Shown: piece by piece, positions 1 to 7,286 of the stretch
Layout of the letters: each line of letters opens with the position of its first letter
How positions within the stretch are numbered: the stretch's first letter is position 1
Assembly: GCF_001717585.1 (NCBI RefSeq)
Contig: NZ_CP017042.1
Coordinates: 1,387,001 to 1,451,000 of the forward strand
Length of the DNA: 64,000 bases
Reading direction: 5' to 3'
Source: Selenomonas sp. oral taxon 920
Lineage (GTDB): Bacteria > Bacillota > Negativicutes > Selenomonadales > Selenomonadaceae
Made by a program: the position numbers and the translations under genes
The notes under the pieces: model-generated
The model's input: only the letters and a program-made list of their open reading frames with translations
The model's database searches: none
What the model was told of the DNA's origin: nothing

Positions 1-1502
1 TCGATCTTCTCGGTGGACTTCTCCTTGTCCGCCTTGATGTTCCCCGCAGGGTCAGTGCGAATGAAGATGTTGTCTGCCATCCAGCGCATGACGGGATTCC
101 CGCCGTGCGCTATTTTCTTTTCCAAGGTCAGCTTCATCAGCTCCTTGGTCGGCGGACTCATATCCTTGAAGCCCTGCCCGAATGGAACAACGGTGAAGCC
201 CATCCCTTCGAGATTCTGTACCATCTGCACTGCGCCCCAGCGGTCGAAGGCAATCTCGCGAATGTTGTACTTCTCACCAAGTCGCTCAATGAACGCCTCG
301 ATAAATCCGTAGTGAACTACATTTCCCTCTGTCGTTTGCAGGTAGCCCTGCCTCTCCCACACGTCATAGGGAACATGGTCGCGCTGTACACGCAGGTCGA
401 TATTCTCCTCGGGAATCCAGAAGTACGGAAGCACGGCAAACGGATCATCCTCCTCCGTCGGAGGGAACACGAGTACAAACGCCGTAATGTCCATCGTAGA
501 GGAAAGGTCAAGACCGCCGTAGCAGACACGGCCCTCTAAGGACTCAGCGTCAACAGGGGCGGAACACGCATCCCACTTATCCATCGGCATCCACCGAACG
601 GACTGCTTCACCCACTGATTCAGGCGCAGCTGACGGAAGCTGTTCTCCTCGGCAGGATTCTGCCGTGCAGAGTCACAAGCCGCCTGTACCTTGTCGATAC
701 CGACCGTGATGCCGAGCGACGGATTCGAGCGCTTCCAGACCTCCGGGTCTGTCCAGTCCTCATCCTCCTTCGCTCCGTAAATTACAGGATAGAAGGTCGG
801 ATCAATCTTTCTCCCTTCCAGAATGTCTTTTGCTTTCTGGTGCGTCTCGTAGCAGATGGACTGCGTATCCGTCCCTGCTGTGGTGATGAGAAAGTAGAGC
901 GGCTGCATACGCGCATCGCCGGATCCTTTTGTCATGACATCAAAGAGCTTGCGGTTCGGCTGCGTGTGCAGCTCATCAAACACAACGCCGTGAATATTGA
1001 AGCCGTGCTTCGAGTATGCCTCTGCCGAAAGTACCTGATAGAAACTGTTCGTCGGCAGATACACCATCCGCTTCTGGGAGGCAAGGATCTTCACCCGCTT
1101 GCTGAGTGCGGGACACATACGCACCATATCTGCTGCGACCTCGAATACGATACTCGCCTGCTGACGATCAGCGGCACAGCCGTACACCTCGGCACGCTCC
1201 TCGCCATCGCCACAACAGAGAAGCAGTGCAACGGCGGCGGCAAGCTCTGATTTTCCTTGCTTCTTGGGCAGCTCAACATACGCCGTGTTGAACTGACGAT
1301 AGCCATTCGGCTTCAAAATTCCAAAGATGTCTCGGATAATGCGCTCCTGCCAGTCGATGAGTTCGAAGGGCTTTCCTGCCCACGTCCCCTTCGTATGGCG
1401 CAGACACTCGATAAAGCCTACGGCATAATCCGCAGCGGCTTTGTCATAGTGCGCGTCCTCTGCCATGAACTTCGTTGGTGTGTAGTCCGTCAGTTTTCGC
1501 AA
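1..1502 (-). CDS. terL: Phage terminase large subunit (3' end outside window)
   Basis: This is the packaging motor ATPase and nuclease that translocates phage DNA into the prohead. About 500 residues are visible. A Walker A-type motif KKQGKS lies near residues 80-85 and a Walker B VVFDEL near 173-178; a nuclease-type motif around DLSSTMD is near residue 305. The start is a TTG at 1502 with a GGGGGTGA ribosome binding site 6 nt upstream. The part near base 1 reads [11 protein letters not shown] and is nearly identical to displaced fragments at 33.0-33.4 kb and 48.75-48.98 kb. The portal gene should follow beyond the window edge. A terminator-like hairpin sits just upstream of its ribosome binding site. 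Confidence 0.95.
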   Translation of the reverse strand, partial: MRKLTDYTPTKFMAEDAHYDKAAADYAVGFIECLRHTKGTWAGKPFELIDWQERIIRDIFGILKPNGYRQFNTAYVELPKKQGKSELAAAVALLLCCGDGEERAEVYGCAADRQQASIVFEVAADMVRMCPALSKRVKILASQKRMVYLPTNSFYQVLSAEAYSKHGFNIHGVVFDELHTQPNRKLFDVMTKGSGDARMQPLYFLITTAGTDTQSICYETHQKAKDILEGRKIDPTFYPVIYGAKEDEDWTDPEVWKRSNPSLGITVGIDKVQAACDSARQNPAEENSFRQLRLNQWVKQSVRWMPMDKWDACSAPVDAESLEGRVCYGGLDLSSTMDITAFVLVFPPTEEDDPFAVLPYFWIPEENIDLRVQRDHVPYDVWERQGYLQTTEGNVVHYGFIEAFIERLGEKYNIREIAFDRWGAVQMVQNLEGMGFTVVPFGQGFKDMSPPTKELMKLTLEKKIAHGGNPVMRWMADNIFIRTDPAGNIKADKEKSTEKI

Positions 1503-1515
1503 GCAATCACCCCCA

Positions 1516-1582
1516 TCAAAAAAGAGCCGCTGTCAGCGACTCAAAAACACAGAAACGAGAAGCAGCCCCGAAGGGCTGTTTT
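1516..1582 (-). terminator. Two terminator-like hairpins directly upstream of terL
   Basis: On the minus strand an AGCCC-TTCG-GGGCT hairpin (about 1566-1580) is followed by a second stem, GAGTCGC/GCGGCTC (about 1524-1541), ending in six T residues. The second stem finishes only a few bases before the terL ribosome binding site. Read-through or antitermination, or a promoter hidden in this gap, would be needed to express terL from upstream. Confidence 0.6.
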
Positions 1583-1597
1583 GTTGTTTGGTGCGGC

Positions 1598-1876
1598 TTA
1601 GATGCGCTTCATGCACCAAGCCATCGCGTGTCCGCCGTCCTCGAAAAGCTCCGTGGCGGCTTCGACGAGGTTCAGGCGGCATTCGATGTCCGCAAGTCCC
1701 GTCTCCTCCGGCGTTTCGACCATCTCGTAGATGGCTGCGTGGAAGCCCCAGCACTCCATCCCGACGACAAGGATCTGCTCGCCGTAGCAAAGGATCGCGC
1801 CGCTCGTTCCGAACCGCATCTCATCGAGGTGCTCCATCGTGGTGGTCTTCGGCCATCTTGCTTCTGCTTTTCTCAT
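1598..1876 (-). CDS. Small phage protein, 92 aa, unknown function
   Basis: A 92-residue soluble protein, rich in Glu and Cys, beginning MRKAEARWPK and containing a conserved-looking core GLADIECRLNLVEA followed by FEDGGHAMAW. I recognise it only as a type of small protein encoded near terminases; no function is assigned. The start at 1876 follows a GCGAGGAAC purine-rich stretch; longer in-frame starts up to 1960 lack a good site. Similar GC hairpins (CAGCCCCGAA followed by GGCTG) sit both upstream (about 1998) and downstream (about 1565), so this gene looks like a self-contained insert between the DUF5049 gene and terL. Confidence 0.7.
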   Translation of the reverse strand: MRKAEARWPKTTTMEHLDEMRFGTSGAILCYGEQILVVGMECWGFHAAIYEMVETPEETGLADIECRLNLVEAATELFEDGGHAMAWCMKRI

Positions 1877-1993
1877 TTTGTGTTCCTCGCTTTCTGTGTG
1901 TAGGTTGTTCCCTTCGGTCATGTACATATATGTCTCTAAACGCAGGATATAGCAAGTCATATTTTGGATAAACTACACTTATTTTTCGAGAGA

Positions 1994-2016
1994 AACACAG
2001 CCCCGAAAGGCTGTGC
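1994..2016 (-). terminator. Intrinsic terminator after the DUF5049 gene
   Basis: On the minus strand CACAGCC-TTTCG-GGGCTGTG is followed by TTTCTCTC. It lies 20-40 bases after the stop of the DUF5049 gene. Its stem sequence nearly repeats the hairpin at about 1565-1580 on the other side of the 92-aa gene. Confidence 0.6.
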
Positions 2017-2036
2017 TGAATCGCTAGAATCGTCGG

Positions 2037-2213
2037 CTATTTTTCACCCGTGAGGATAAACCGTACATACGCCGCACGGTCTTCCTCGATGAAGCAGACC
2101 AGTTCGTAGAATCCCATCTCAAACGCCATCCGCTGAACAACGGGGACGTCGAACATATTCACCCGTCCGCTCTCGCGGATGTCCATGATCTGTGCGAAAA
2201 CTTTCTCATTCAT
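2037..2213 (-). CDS. DUF5049 family phage protein
   Basis: A 58-residue protein matching the short DUF5049 family of phage proteins (MNEKV...IRESGRVNMFD...GFYELV...YVRFILTGE). These are typically encoded just upstream of the large terminase next to a DUF4314 protein, exactly as here. The start at 2213 has an AAAGGCGG site and overlaps the end of the DUF4314 gene by 4 bp (ATGA), indicating translational coupling. A longer reading frame to 2288 is open but lacks support. The molecular role is unknown. Confidence 0.8.
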   Translation of the reverse strand: MNEKVFAQIMDIRESGRVNMFDVPVVQRMAFEMGFYELVCFIEEDRAAYVRFILTGEK

Positions 2214-2446
2214 GACCTGCCGCCTTTCTGTACGATGCGGAAGGAGTCTATGCCGGGGATCAGGCTGAGTGACGATCCTGTCTCCCACCGAACAAGAAGC
2301 TGTCCCGCATCATCAACGCCCAGAATCTCGCCCATCGTTCCTGTCGGAGGGGCTTGCGGATCGTCCATTCCGAGGAGTTCCACCTTTGTCCCGCGTGGAT
2401 ATCTCTGCCGCAGTGCGGTGATCTGCTCTCTACTCGGAAATCGCAT
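2210..2446 (-). CDS. DUF4314 family phage protein
   Basis: A 78-residue protein with the DUF4314 pattern: MRFPSREQI, then YPRGTKVEL, MDDPQAPPTGTMG and VDDAGQLLVRWETGSSLSL. The family has a small beta-barrel-like layout and is common in the packaging region of Firmicutes phages; its function is not established. It overlaps the preceding gene (2430-3260) by 17 bp and the following one by 4 bp, so the three are probably co-translated. Confidence 0.85.
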   Translation of the reverse strand: MRFPSREQITALRQRYPRGTKVELLGMDDPQAPPTGTMGEILGVDDAGQLLVRWETGSSLSLIPGIDSFRIVQKGGRS

Positions 2447-3260
2447 GATGCTCAGCCTCCTTCCGATGTCCGCTCTTGAACGCGCTGCTGCCCGTGAGGT
2501 TCTGCAGGAGAATCTTACGCGACTGTTTGTAGGCGTTTCCGATCATGCCAAGACGCAGGAGGAAGCAGCGGAATGCGTATTTCTCGTTGTCCACAATCTT
2601 CTCCTTTGCCGTGACGCGCTTCTGCGTCCGCGCCATCAGGCAGAGCTTGCTGATGAACTCGGCGTATGCCTTTGCCGTCTCGTCGGTAATCGTGCCATGC
2701 AGCCATGCGAAAGTGATGCGGTCGCCCTCCAGCGTGTAGGTCGCTTCCTGAATGTCAAAGGCGTGACGGATAAGTCTCCCCTTGCTCAGGAGGAGTGCAT
2801 CGAGATTCTGCAGTGCCGTCTCAGTGAAAAAGCTGCGCGGAAGACTGATGGAAAGGCTGTCCTCATCGGTTGCTGCGACGACTTCCTCCATCGCAGTAAC
2901 TTCTGCCGGCGTTTCTGTTGGTGCCAGCTTATCCTCTGCCGGATCAACTTCGCTAGGATCTTCCACTGACGCCCCCGTCTGGATCGGATCATCTGCTCCT
3001 GTGTCCGCGTAGGAAGCCTCGTTCTCCCAATCCTCGGACATGAAGCCCGCCTCGCGCAGTGTCGTGCGCACACGCGCAACGGTTGCTTCGTCAAGGGAAT
3101 CGTCGAAGCAAAGGCTGCCCTCCTTCGTGATCTCGAATGCGCCGACCTTGTAGGAAAAGCTCGGTGCACCGCAATAAGCGGACTTGATGCCCAGTGCCTT
3201 GCTGACGATCCCGACCATCGCCTTGCGCTCTTCCTTCTGGATGTTGTAATTGACCTTCAT
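2430..3260 (-). CDS. Phage protein of the so-called virulence-related family
   Basis: A 276-residue protein. The N-terminal part (MKVNYN...YCGAPSFSYKVG...ITKEG) and the C-terminal part (RVTAKEKIVDNEKYAFRCFLLRLGMIG...ARKILLQNLTGSSAF-like) match a phage protein often labelled virulence-related in Firmicutes genomes. That label is historical and no function is established. An acidic, Pro/Glu-rich linker lies at about residues 80-130. A strong AAAGGAGG site precedes the start at 3260. It sits between an unknown 93-aa gene and the DUF4314 gene, all leftward. Confidence 0.75.
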   Translation of the reverse strand: MKVNYNIQKEERKAMVGIVSKALGIKSAYCGAPSFSYKVGAFEITKEGSLCFDDSLDEATVARVRTTLREAGFMSEDWENEASYADTGADDPIQTGASVEDPSEVDPAEDKLAPTETPAEVTAMEEVVAATDEDSLSISLPRSFFTETALQNLDALLLSKGRLIRHAFDIQEATYTLEGDRITFAWLHGTITDETAKAYAEFISKLCLMARTQKRVTAKEKIVDNEKYAFRCFLLRLGMIGNAYKQSRKILLQNLTGSSAFKSGHRKEAEHHAISE

Positions 3261-3378
3261 TTTGAAAACCTCCTTTATGAACTTTGGTCATTACATTCAT
3301 CACTCGTATGGGAAGAATTAGCAAGCGGATTGTGTTGTATACACCCATAGCTTCAGTGAGATAAACCACAGCGTGTCA

Positions 3379-3660
3379 TCATTTCACAGAACGTGGTGCG
3401 GTCATGCGCTCAAGCATCTTGCCCGTCATCCAGATTGCCCCGTCGATGACGAGCGGCAGGAATATGCGGTCGCGGAATCTGCACCATCCCGTCTCCTTCT
3501 CGGCGCTCTCACGAAGTGCTGCCGTATATGCCGCCGATACTTCACGCGCTGCCGGGAGTCCTTTCTCATGCAGCCAGAGGACGGTCGCTTCCTTTGCCTC
3601 CGTCCGCACGAAATCTCCCACATGATTCTTCAGTTCGTTTTGAATGTGTTCCAGTTTCAT
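3379..3660 (-). CDS. Hypothetical phage protein, 93 aa
   Basis: A 93-residue protein that I do not recognise. It begins MKLEHIQNELKNHVGDFV, is alpha-helical in character, and has a hydrophobic stretch near its end (FLPLVIDGAIWMTGKML) that could be one membrane segment or an amphipathic helix. The ATG at 3660 is preferred over an upstream TTG; GGAG lies 10 nt upstream inside the end of the amidase gene, which stops only 2 bp before. A small membrane protein right after an endolysin could be a holin, but the single hydrophobic segment is at the C terminus, so this is only a possibility. Confidence 0.55.
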   Translation of the reverse strand: MKLEHIQNELKNHVGDFVRTEAKEATVLWLHEKGLPAAREVSAAYTAALRESAEKETGWCRFRDRIFLPLVIDGAIWMTGKMLERMTAPRSVK

Positions 3661-3662
3661 CT

Positions 3663-4202
3663 TCAACACGCTCCTTCATAGTCCGTTACCCCACGCGCAA
3701 TGGCGCGGGCAAATTCATCCTGCCGGCTGCGGAGCAATTCTGCGTCACTCGCATGGTCAATAAACGCAAGCTCCACAAGCACAGCGACCGCATCTGTGTT
3801 GCTCAAAACATACAAGCCGTTGACACCGGGCTTTGCGGCTTTGATTCCACGATCCAAAGTTCCGAGCGCATCCACAATCTGGTTCTGGATGCACTGTGCC
3901 AGCTTCTCCCCCTCGCCGCTTCCGTAGTAGTGCCAAACCTCTGTCCCCTGTGCCATGCCGTTATAGGCATTACAGTGGATGGAGATAAACACATCGGCAT
4001 CCGCACAGTTGGAAGCCGATACGACTTCATGGAGGCTGTCGGATTGGAGACAGCCAACCACCTCAACGCCTGCGGCACTCAAATAGTCCGCCGCAAGATC
4101 GGCGACACTCTTTGCCACATCGCACTCACGCAGTCCATAGCCGTACGCGCCGGGGTCGGGATTTCCGTCTGGTGCATGACCCGGATTCAAAAACACACGC
4201 AT
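3663..4202 (-). CDS. N-acetylmuramoyl-L-alanine amidase (phage endolysin)
   Basis: A 179-residue Amidase_3-type enzyme that cleaves the amide bond between N-acetylmuramic acid and L-alanine in peptidoglycan. The zinc-binding and catalytic residues are visible: H9 (NPGH), E26 (LRE), H76 (SIHCNA) and E144 (VELAFI). It is a bare catalytic domain with no signal peptide and no wall-binding repeat, consistent with a phage endolysin needing a holin. It overlaps the preceding methyltransferase stop by one base. Its position upstream of terL rather than after the tail genes is unusual for a lysis gene. Confidence 0.9.
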   Translation of the reverse strand: MRVFLNPGHAPDGNPDPGAYGYGLRECDVAKSVADLAADYLSAAGVEVVGCLQSDSLHEVVSASNCADADVFISIHCNAYNGMAQGTEVWHYYGSGEGEKLAQCIQNQIVDALGTLDRGIKAAKPGVNGLYVLSNTDAVAVLVELAFIDHASDAELLRSRQDEFARAIARGVTDYEGAC

Positions 4203-5467
4203 TATGCTTCCTCCTTTGGTTTCGGCACATCCACATACGGAATGCGCTCACCATCACGTTCCAAAAACACATCTTCTGCATTGCCGTCCTTGCTCTGGAT
4301 GTACCGCTCGACGGCGACATCCACAAACTTCGGCTCAAGCTCCACACCGTAGCAGATACGCCCCAACTGGTCGCAAGCAATCAGCGTTGAGGCAGAACCG
4401 AGGAAGCCGTCGAGAACGATGCCATTCGTCTGCGTACACTGCTTAATGAGATACGCAATAAGCGGCACAGGCTTCGAGGACGGATGACCGCAGCCGTCCT
4501 TCTTCGAGTCCTTAATGCGGTCGAATGCAAAGACGGTGGTCTGCTTCTGATCGCCATACCATCTGTGCCGCCCGTCCTTCCTCCATCCCCAGATGATCGG
4601 CTCGTGAATGTACTTCCAATCCGTGCGCGTAAGGACAAGACGATCTTTCTTCCACACCAGACCTGCGCCAACTTTAAAGCCCGCATCCTCATAAGCGTCA
4701 TGAAAGATGCGGGCTTTTGCTGTTGCGTAGAAAACGTAGATGGAAGCGTCCGTTGCCATCGCCGAGTGGAAGGCGGTAAAGGCGGATTTCAGGAACTCGT
4801 AGGCATCCTTGTCATTTAGATCGTCATTCTTGATTTTCCCGGAGGAACTTTCCAGAGCCACAAAATAAGGCGGGTCCGTGCAGACAAGGTTGACCTTCTC
4901 ACTGCCGAGCAGACGCTCGTACGTCTCCGGCAGTGTGGAATCTCCGCAGATGACACGGTGCTTTCCGAGATGCCAGACATCACCCGACCGAGCAACACAA
5001 GGCTTCTGCAGTTCTGCCTCCACGTCGAAGTCATCTTCCTGCGCCTCGCCATCATCCAGAGAGAGCAGATCGGCAATCTCGGCTTCGTCGAAGCCCGTGA
5101 GTGCGATGTCGAAGTCCATGCCTTGCAGGGCTTCCATCTCGACGCGCAGCATATCTTCGTCCCACCCTGCGTCGAGTGCGAAGCGGTTGTCTGCGAGGAT
5201 GTACGCCTTCTTCTGTGCTTCCGTCAGATGATCGACGAAAACGCATGGCACATTTTCCATGCCCTCTGCCCGCGCCGCCGCGACACGACCGTGTCCTGCG
5301 AGAATGCCGTAGTCCTTGTCGATGATGACGGGACTCACGAATCCGAACTCCCGCAAACTTCCGCGCAGCTTGTTGATCTGCTCAGGCGAGTGCGTCCGTG
5401 CATTGTTTGCATACGGTACGAGTTTGCCAATCGGAACGAGCTTCATCTCCGATGTTGTTTTGTTCAA
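4202..5467 (-). CDS. ParB-domain DNA methyltransferase fusion
   Basis: A 421-residue protein with an N-terminal ParB/Srx-like domain (about 8-100; LAGHGRVAAARAEG) fused to an adenine- or cytosine-N4-specific DNA methyltransferase. The catalytic motif DPPY is at 198-201 and the SAM-binding motif FLGSAS at 355-360; this motif order (IV before I) is that of beta-class enzymes. No restriction endonuclease is adjacent, so it is an orphan phage methylase that may protect phage DNA or alter packaging. The start is a TTG at 5467 with a GGGGGAAG site; an internal ATG at 5446 is the alternative. Confidence 0.9.
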   Translation of the reverse strand: MNKTTSEMKLVPIGKLVPYANNARTHSPEQINKLRGSLREFGFVSPVIIDKDYGILAGHGRVAAARAEGMENVPCVFVDHLTEAQKKAYILADNRFALDAGWDEDMLRVEMEALQGMDFDIALTGFDEAEIADLLSLDDGEAQEDDFDVEAELQKPCVARSGDVWHLGKHRVICGDSTLPETYERLLGSEKVNLVCTDPPYFVALESSSGKIKNDDLNDKDAYEFLKSAFTAFHSAMATDASIYVFYATAKARIFHDAYEDAGFKVGAGLVWKKDRLVLTRTDWKYIHEPIIWGWRKDGRHRWYGDQKQTTVFAFDRIKDSKKDGCGHPSSKPVPLIAYLIKQCTQTNGIVLDGFLGSASTLIACDQLGRICYGVELEPKFVDVAVERYIQSKDGNAEDVFLERDGERIPYVDVPKPKEEA

Positions 5468-5479
5468 ATCACTTCCCCC

Positions 5480-6040
5480 TTACTTCCTCGAGCGCAGCAA
5501 CCGCTCCATTCGATCCTCCTGCGGCGAGCCGACGAATGTAGTCGTGCAGTTCTGCTTTACAATGTCGAACATCTCATACCAGAGCAGATTGGACTGCTTC
5601 TGAAACGCCTGTCCCATTTGAACAAAAGGGCTTGCAATCGCCCCGCCTGTGGTTGGATGCTTGCCAATAAGCCCGTATTGACTCATTGCCTCCTCACACT
5701 GAATGAAGCGGGCGAATGCCTGCGCATAGCTTTCAATGAGGCGAGGATTCACAAGCCGCTCACAGCCACGCTCCTTTAGCCACAACCACGTTTCGCGGAA
5801 AATCTCATCCGCACCGAGCGGTTTGCCGTTGCGTTGCCGTGCAGACAGGAACTCGCTCGGCGTTGGCATCTCCTCGCCGTAGAGATCGGCGGCATCCACA
5901 AGGTCTGTGCCGTCCAGTTCTGTCATGGGGAACTCCATGATGTGCGCCATGCGCCCGCCTGCGATTTTGTCTGCGAGTGCTTCAGGTTTGTCTCCCGCCC
6001 GGATGCGTCGTCCTCCGCGATTTGTTCCGTCACGCGCCAT
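5480..6040 (-). CDS. terS: Phage terminase small subunit, P27 family
   Basis: A 186-residue protein of the P27-type small terminase family, which recognises phage DNA and hands it to the large subunit. The N terminus is basic (ARDGTNRGGRRIRAG). Typical features follow: FLSARQRNGKPLGADEIFRETWLWLKERG in the middle and TTGGAIASPFVQMGQ towards the end. The ATG at 6040 follows an AAGGGGGCG site. It lies 12 bp upstream of the methyltransferase; the partner large subunit is displaced about 4 kb downstream by the methylase, amidase and small genes. Confidence 0.85.
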   Translation of the reverse strand: MARDGTNRGGRRIRAGDKPEALADKIAGGRMAHIMEFPMTELDGTDLVDAADLYGEEMPTPSEFLSARQRNGKPLGADEIFRETWLWLKERGCERLVNPRLIESYAQAFARFIQCEEAMSQYGLIGKHPTTGGAIASPFVQMGQAFQKQSNLLWYEMFDIVKQNCTTTFVGSPQEDRMERLLRSRK

Positions 6041-6151
6041 CTTCTCGCCCCCTTCCTTTAATACCCCGTTTGAACTGACGTTTTTGTGCGTGCGCCCCCT
6101 CCCCGGTCCAGTAACGGCGCGGTTTTAGAGATTTGACCGCCCCCTAGGGGT

Positions 6152-6508
6152 CTAGCGGTCGCCACTGCCACGTTGGTGAATCCGCTCATGACACGATACG
6201 CAGAGCGACATCAAGTTGCCTTCGTCATGTGTGCCACCCTCAGAAAGCGGCTTGATATGATGGACGAGCGTCGCAAGGACATATCTGCCCTGCTCTTTGC
6301 ACATCTCACAGAGCGGATGCCCCGACAAGTGTCTGTCACGAATCCTGCGCCATGCGCTGCCATATCTGGCGTGCTGATCATACCCGCGCGTGAAGTGGTC
6401 ATAGTGCCGCTGCATCATTTTCTCGTGCTCCTCACAGTAGCAGCTTTTTCGGTCTGTAAGGTTCGGACATCCCATCATGCGACAGGGACGCTTCGGCTTT
6501 CTCGGCAT
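6152..6508 (-). CDS. HNH endonuclease (phage packaging-associated)
   Basis: A 118-residue HNH nuclease with the motif LVHHIKPLSEGG...NLMSLCVSCHERIH and paired cysteines (C79/C82-type CEMC and CVSC) that bind a structural zinc. An N-terminal cysteine cluster (CRMMGCPN, CYCEEH) is also present. HNH proteins encoded next to the small terminase are known to stimulate terminase cleavage in HK97-type phages; that role is inferred here from position. The start at 6508 has a GGAG site 8 nt upstream. Confidence 0.9.
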   Translation of the reverse strand: MPRKPKRPCRMMGCPNLTDRKSCYCEEHEKMMQRHYDHFTRGYDQHARYGSAWRRIRDRHLSGHPLCEMCKEQGRYVLATLVHHIKPLSEGGTHDEGNLMSLCVSCHERIHQRGSGDR

Positions 6509-6636
6509 CGCGTTTCTCCATCAAAAAAGCCCTCGCGGAGAATTGCTTCCCCGAGAAGGCTGATTCCATATCCTATTTTTGCTGAGTCTATCATATCACT
6601 GTCAACCCTATGAACGCAACGTGAACCTTTGTGAAC

Positions 6637-7077
6637 TTATGTGAACTCGGATGAACTCTGCTGTCTTTTTTCTAAAATTTTTTCAACTTCATCCAGTGCC
6701 TTCGCATGAATCTTGTGTACCCACCGAATGCTGACGCTCATATCCGCTGCAATATCTTCCCACGATTTGAAGCTGTGGTAGCGACGCTCTAGTACCATCT
6801 GAGCGTTTTCGTCCTCAATCTGCCAGATCGTATTCATGATCTCGAGTTTCAGATTGATCAGACGGTCGATGTCTGCATTGATCTCATCTTCCGTGTCAGT
6901 CAGCCGCGCAATGATGGTCTCCATCCGCTGATTATTCGGACTTGGACTCTTTGGCATGTCGCTGATGACGGTGCTCACATTTGTTGCCATGTCACGCAAC
7001 CGCGACACATGGGCGACCTTATCATTGATGCGTCGGTCAATGTTCCATGCCTGACTCAGATACTCTTTTGCCGTCAT
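6637..7077 (-). CDS. ArpU/DUF1492-like phage transcription regulator
   Basis: A 146-residue protein with a helical N-terminal half (spacer rich in Ile, Asp and Asn) and a C-terminal sigma-70 region-4-like helix-turn-helix: MVLERRYHSFKSWEDIA...SIRWVHKIHAKALDEV. Such proteins (ArpU, RinA, DUF1492) control late gene transcription in Firmicutes phages, and this one lies at the boundary between the replication genes and the packaging genes. It overlaps the upstream 70-aa gene by 4 bp (ATGA) and has a GGAGGGGG site. Confidence 0.75.
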   Translation of the reverse strand: MTAKEYLSQAWNIDRRINDKVAHVSRLRDMATNVSTVISDMPKSPSPNNQRMETIIARLTDTEDEINADIDRLINLKLEIMNTIWQIEDENAQMVLERRYHSFKSWEDIAADMSVSIRWVHKIHAKALDEVEKILEKRQQSSSEFT

Positions 7078-7286
7078 GCAAATTCCCCCTCCAACTTTTC
7101 AAGCAGCCATTCTCCATCTATGCGCGTCAACTGTCCGAACCATGCGGAACGAAAGAACCGCTCTGTCTCAGAGCGCATCGCTGTCGCTGCAACATTCTCT
7201 GCGTCTTTGGCAAGAGCCGCCCGCGCCCACCGATAATCCTTTGCCGCCTGTTCGACGATGGCGTTTGCCAGAATCTCATAGTTCAT
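7074..7286 (-). CDS. Hypothetical phage protein, 70 aa
   Basis: A 70-residue acidic helical protein (MNYEILANAIVEQAAKDYRWARAAL-type start, and a FFRSAWFGQLT segment). I do not recognise a domain beyond its regular presence between an SNF2 helicase and a sigma-like regulator in such phages. Both ends overlap neighbours by 4 bp (ATGA), so it is translationally coupled to the helicase and to the regulator. Confidence 0.65.
   Translation of the reverse strand: MNYEILANAIVEQAAKDYRWARAALAKDAENVAATAMRSETERFFRSAWFGQLTRIDGEWLLEKLEGEFA

Noticed and set aside
2430-3260. Virulence function of the so-called virulence-related protein
   Set aside because: The name is historical; context and sequence only support a phage protein of unknown role.
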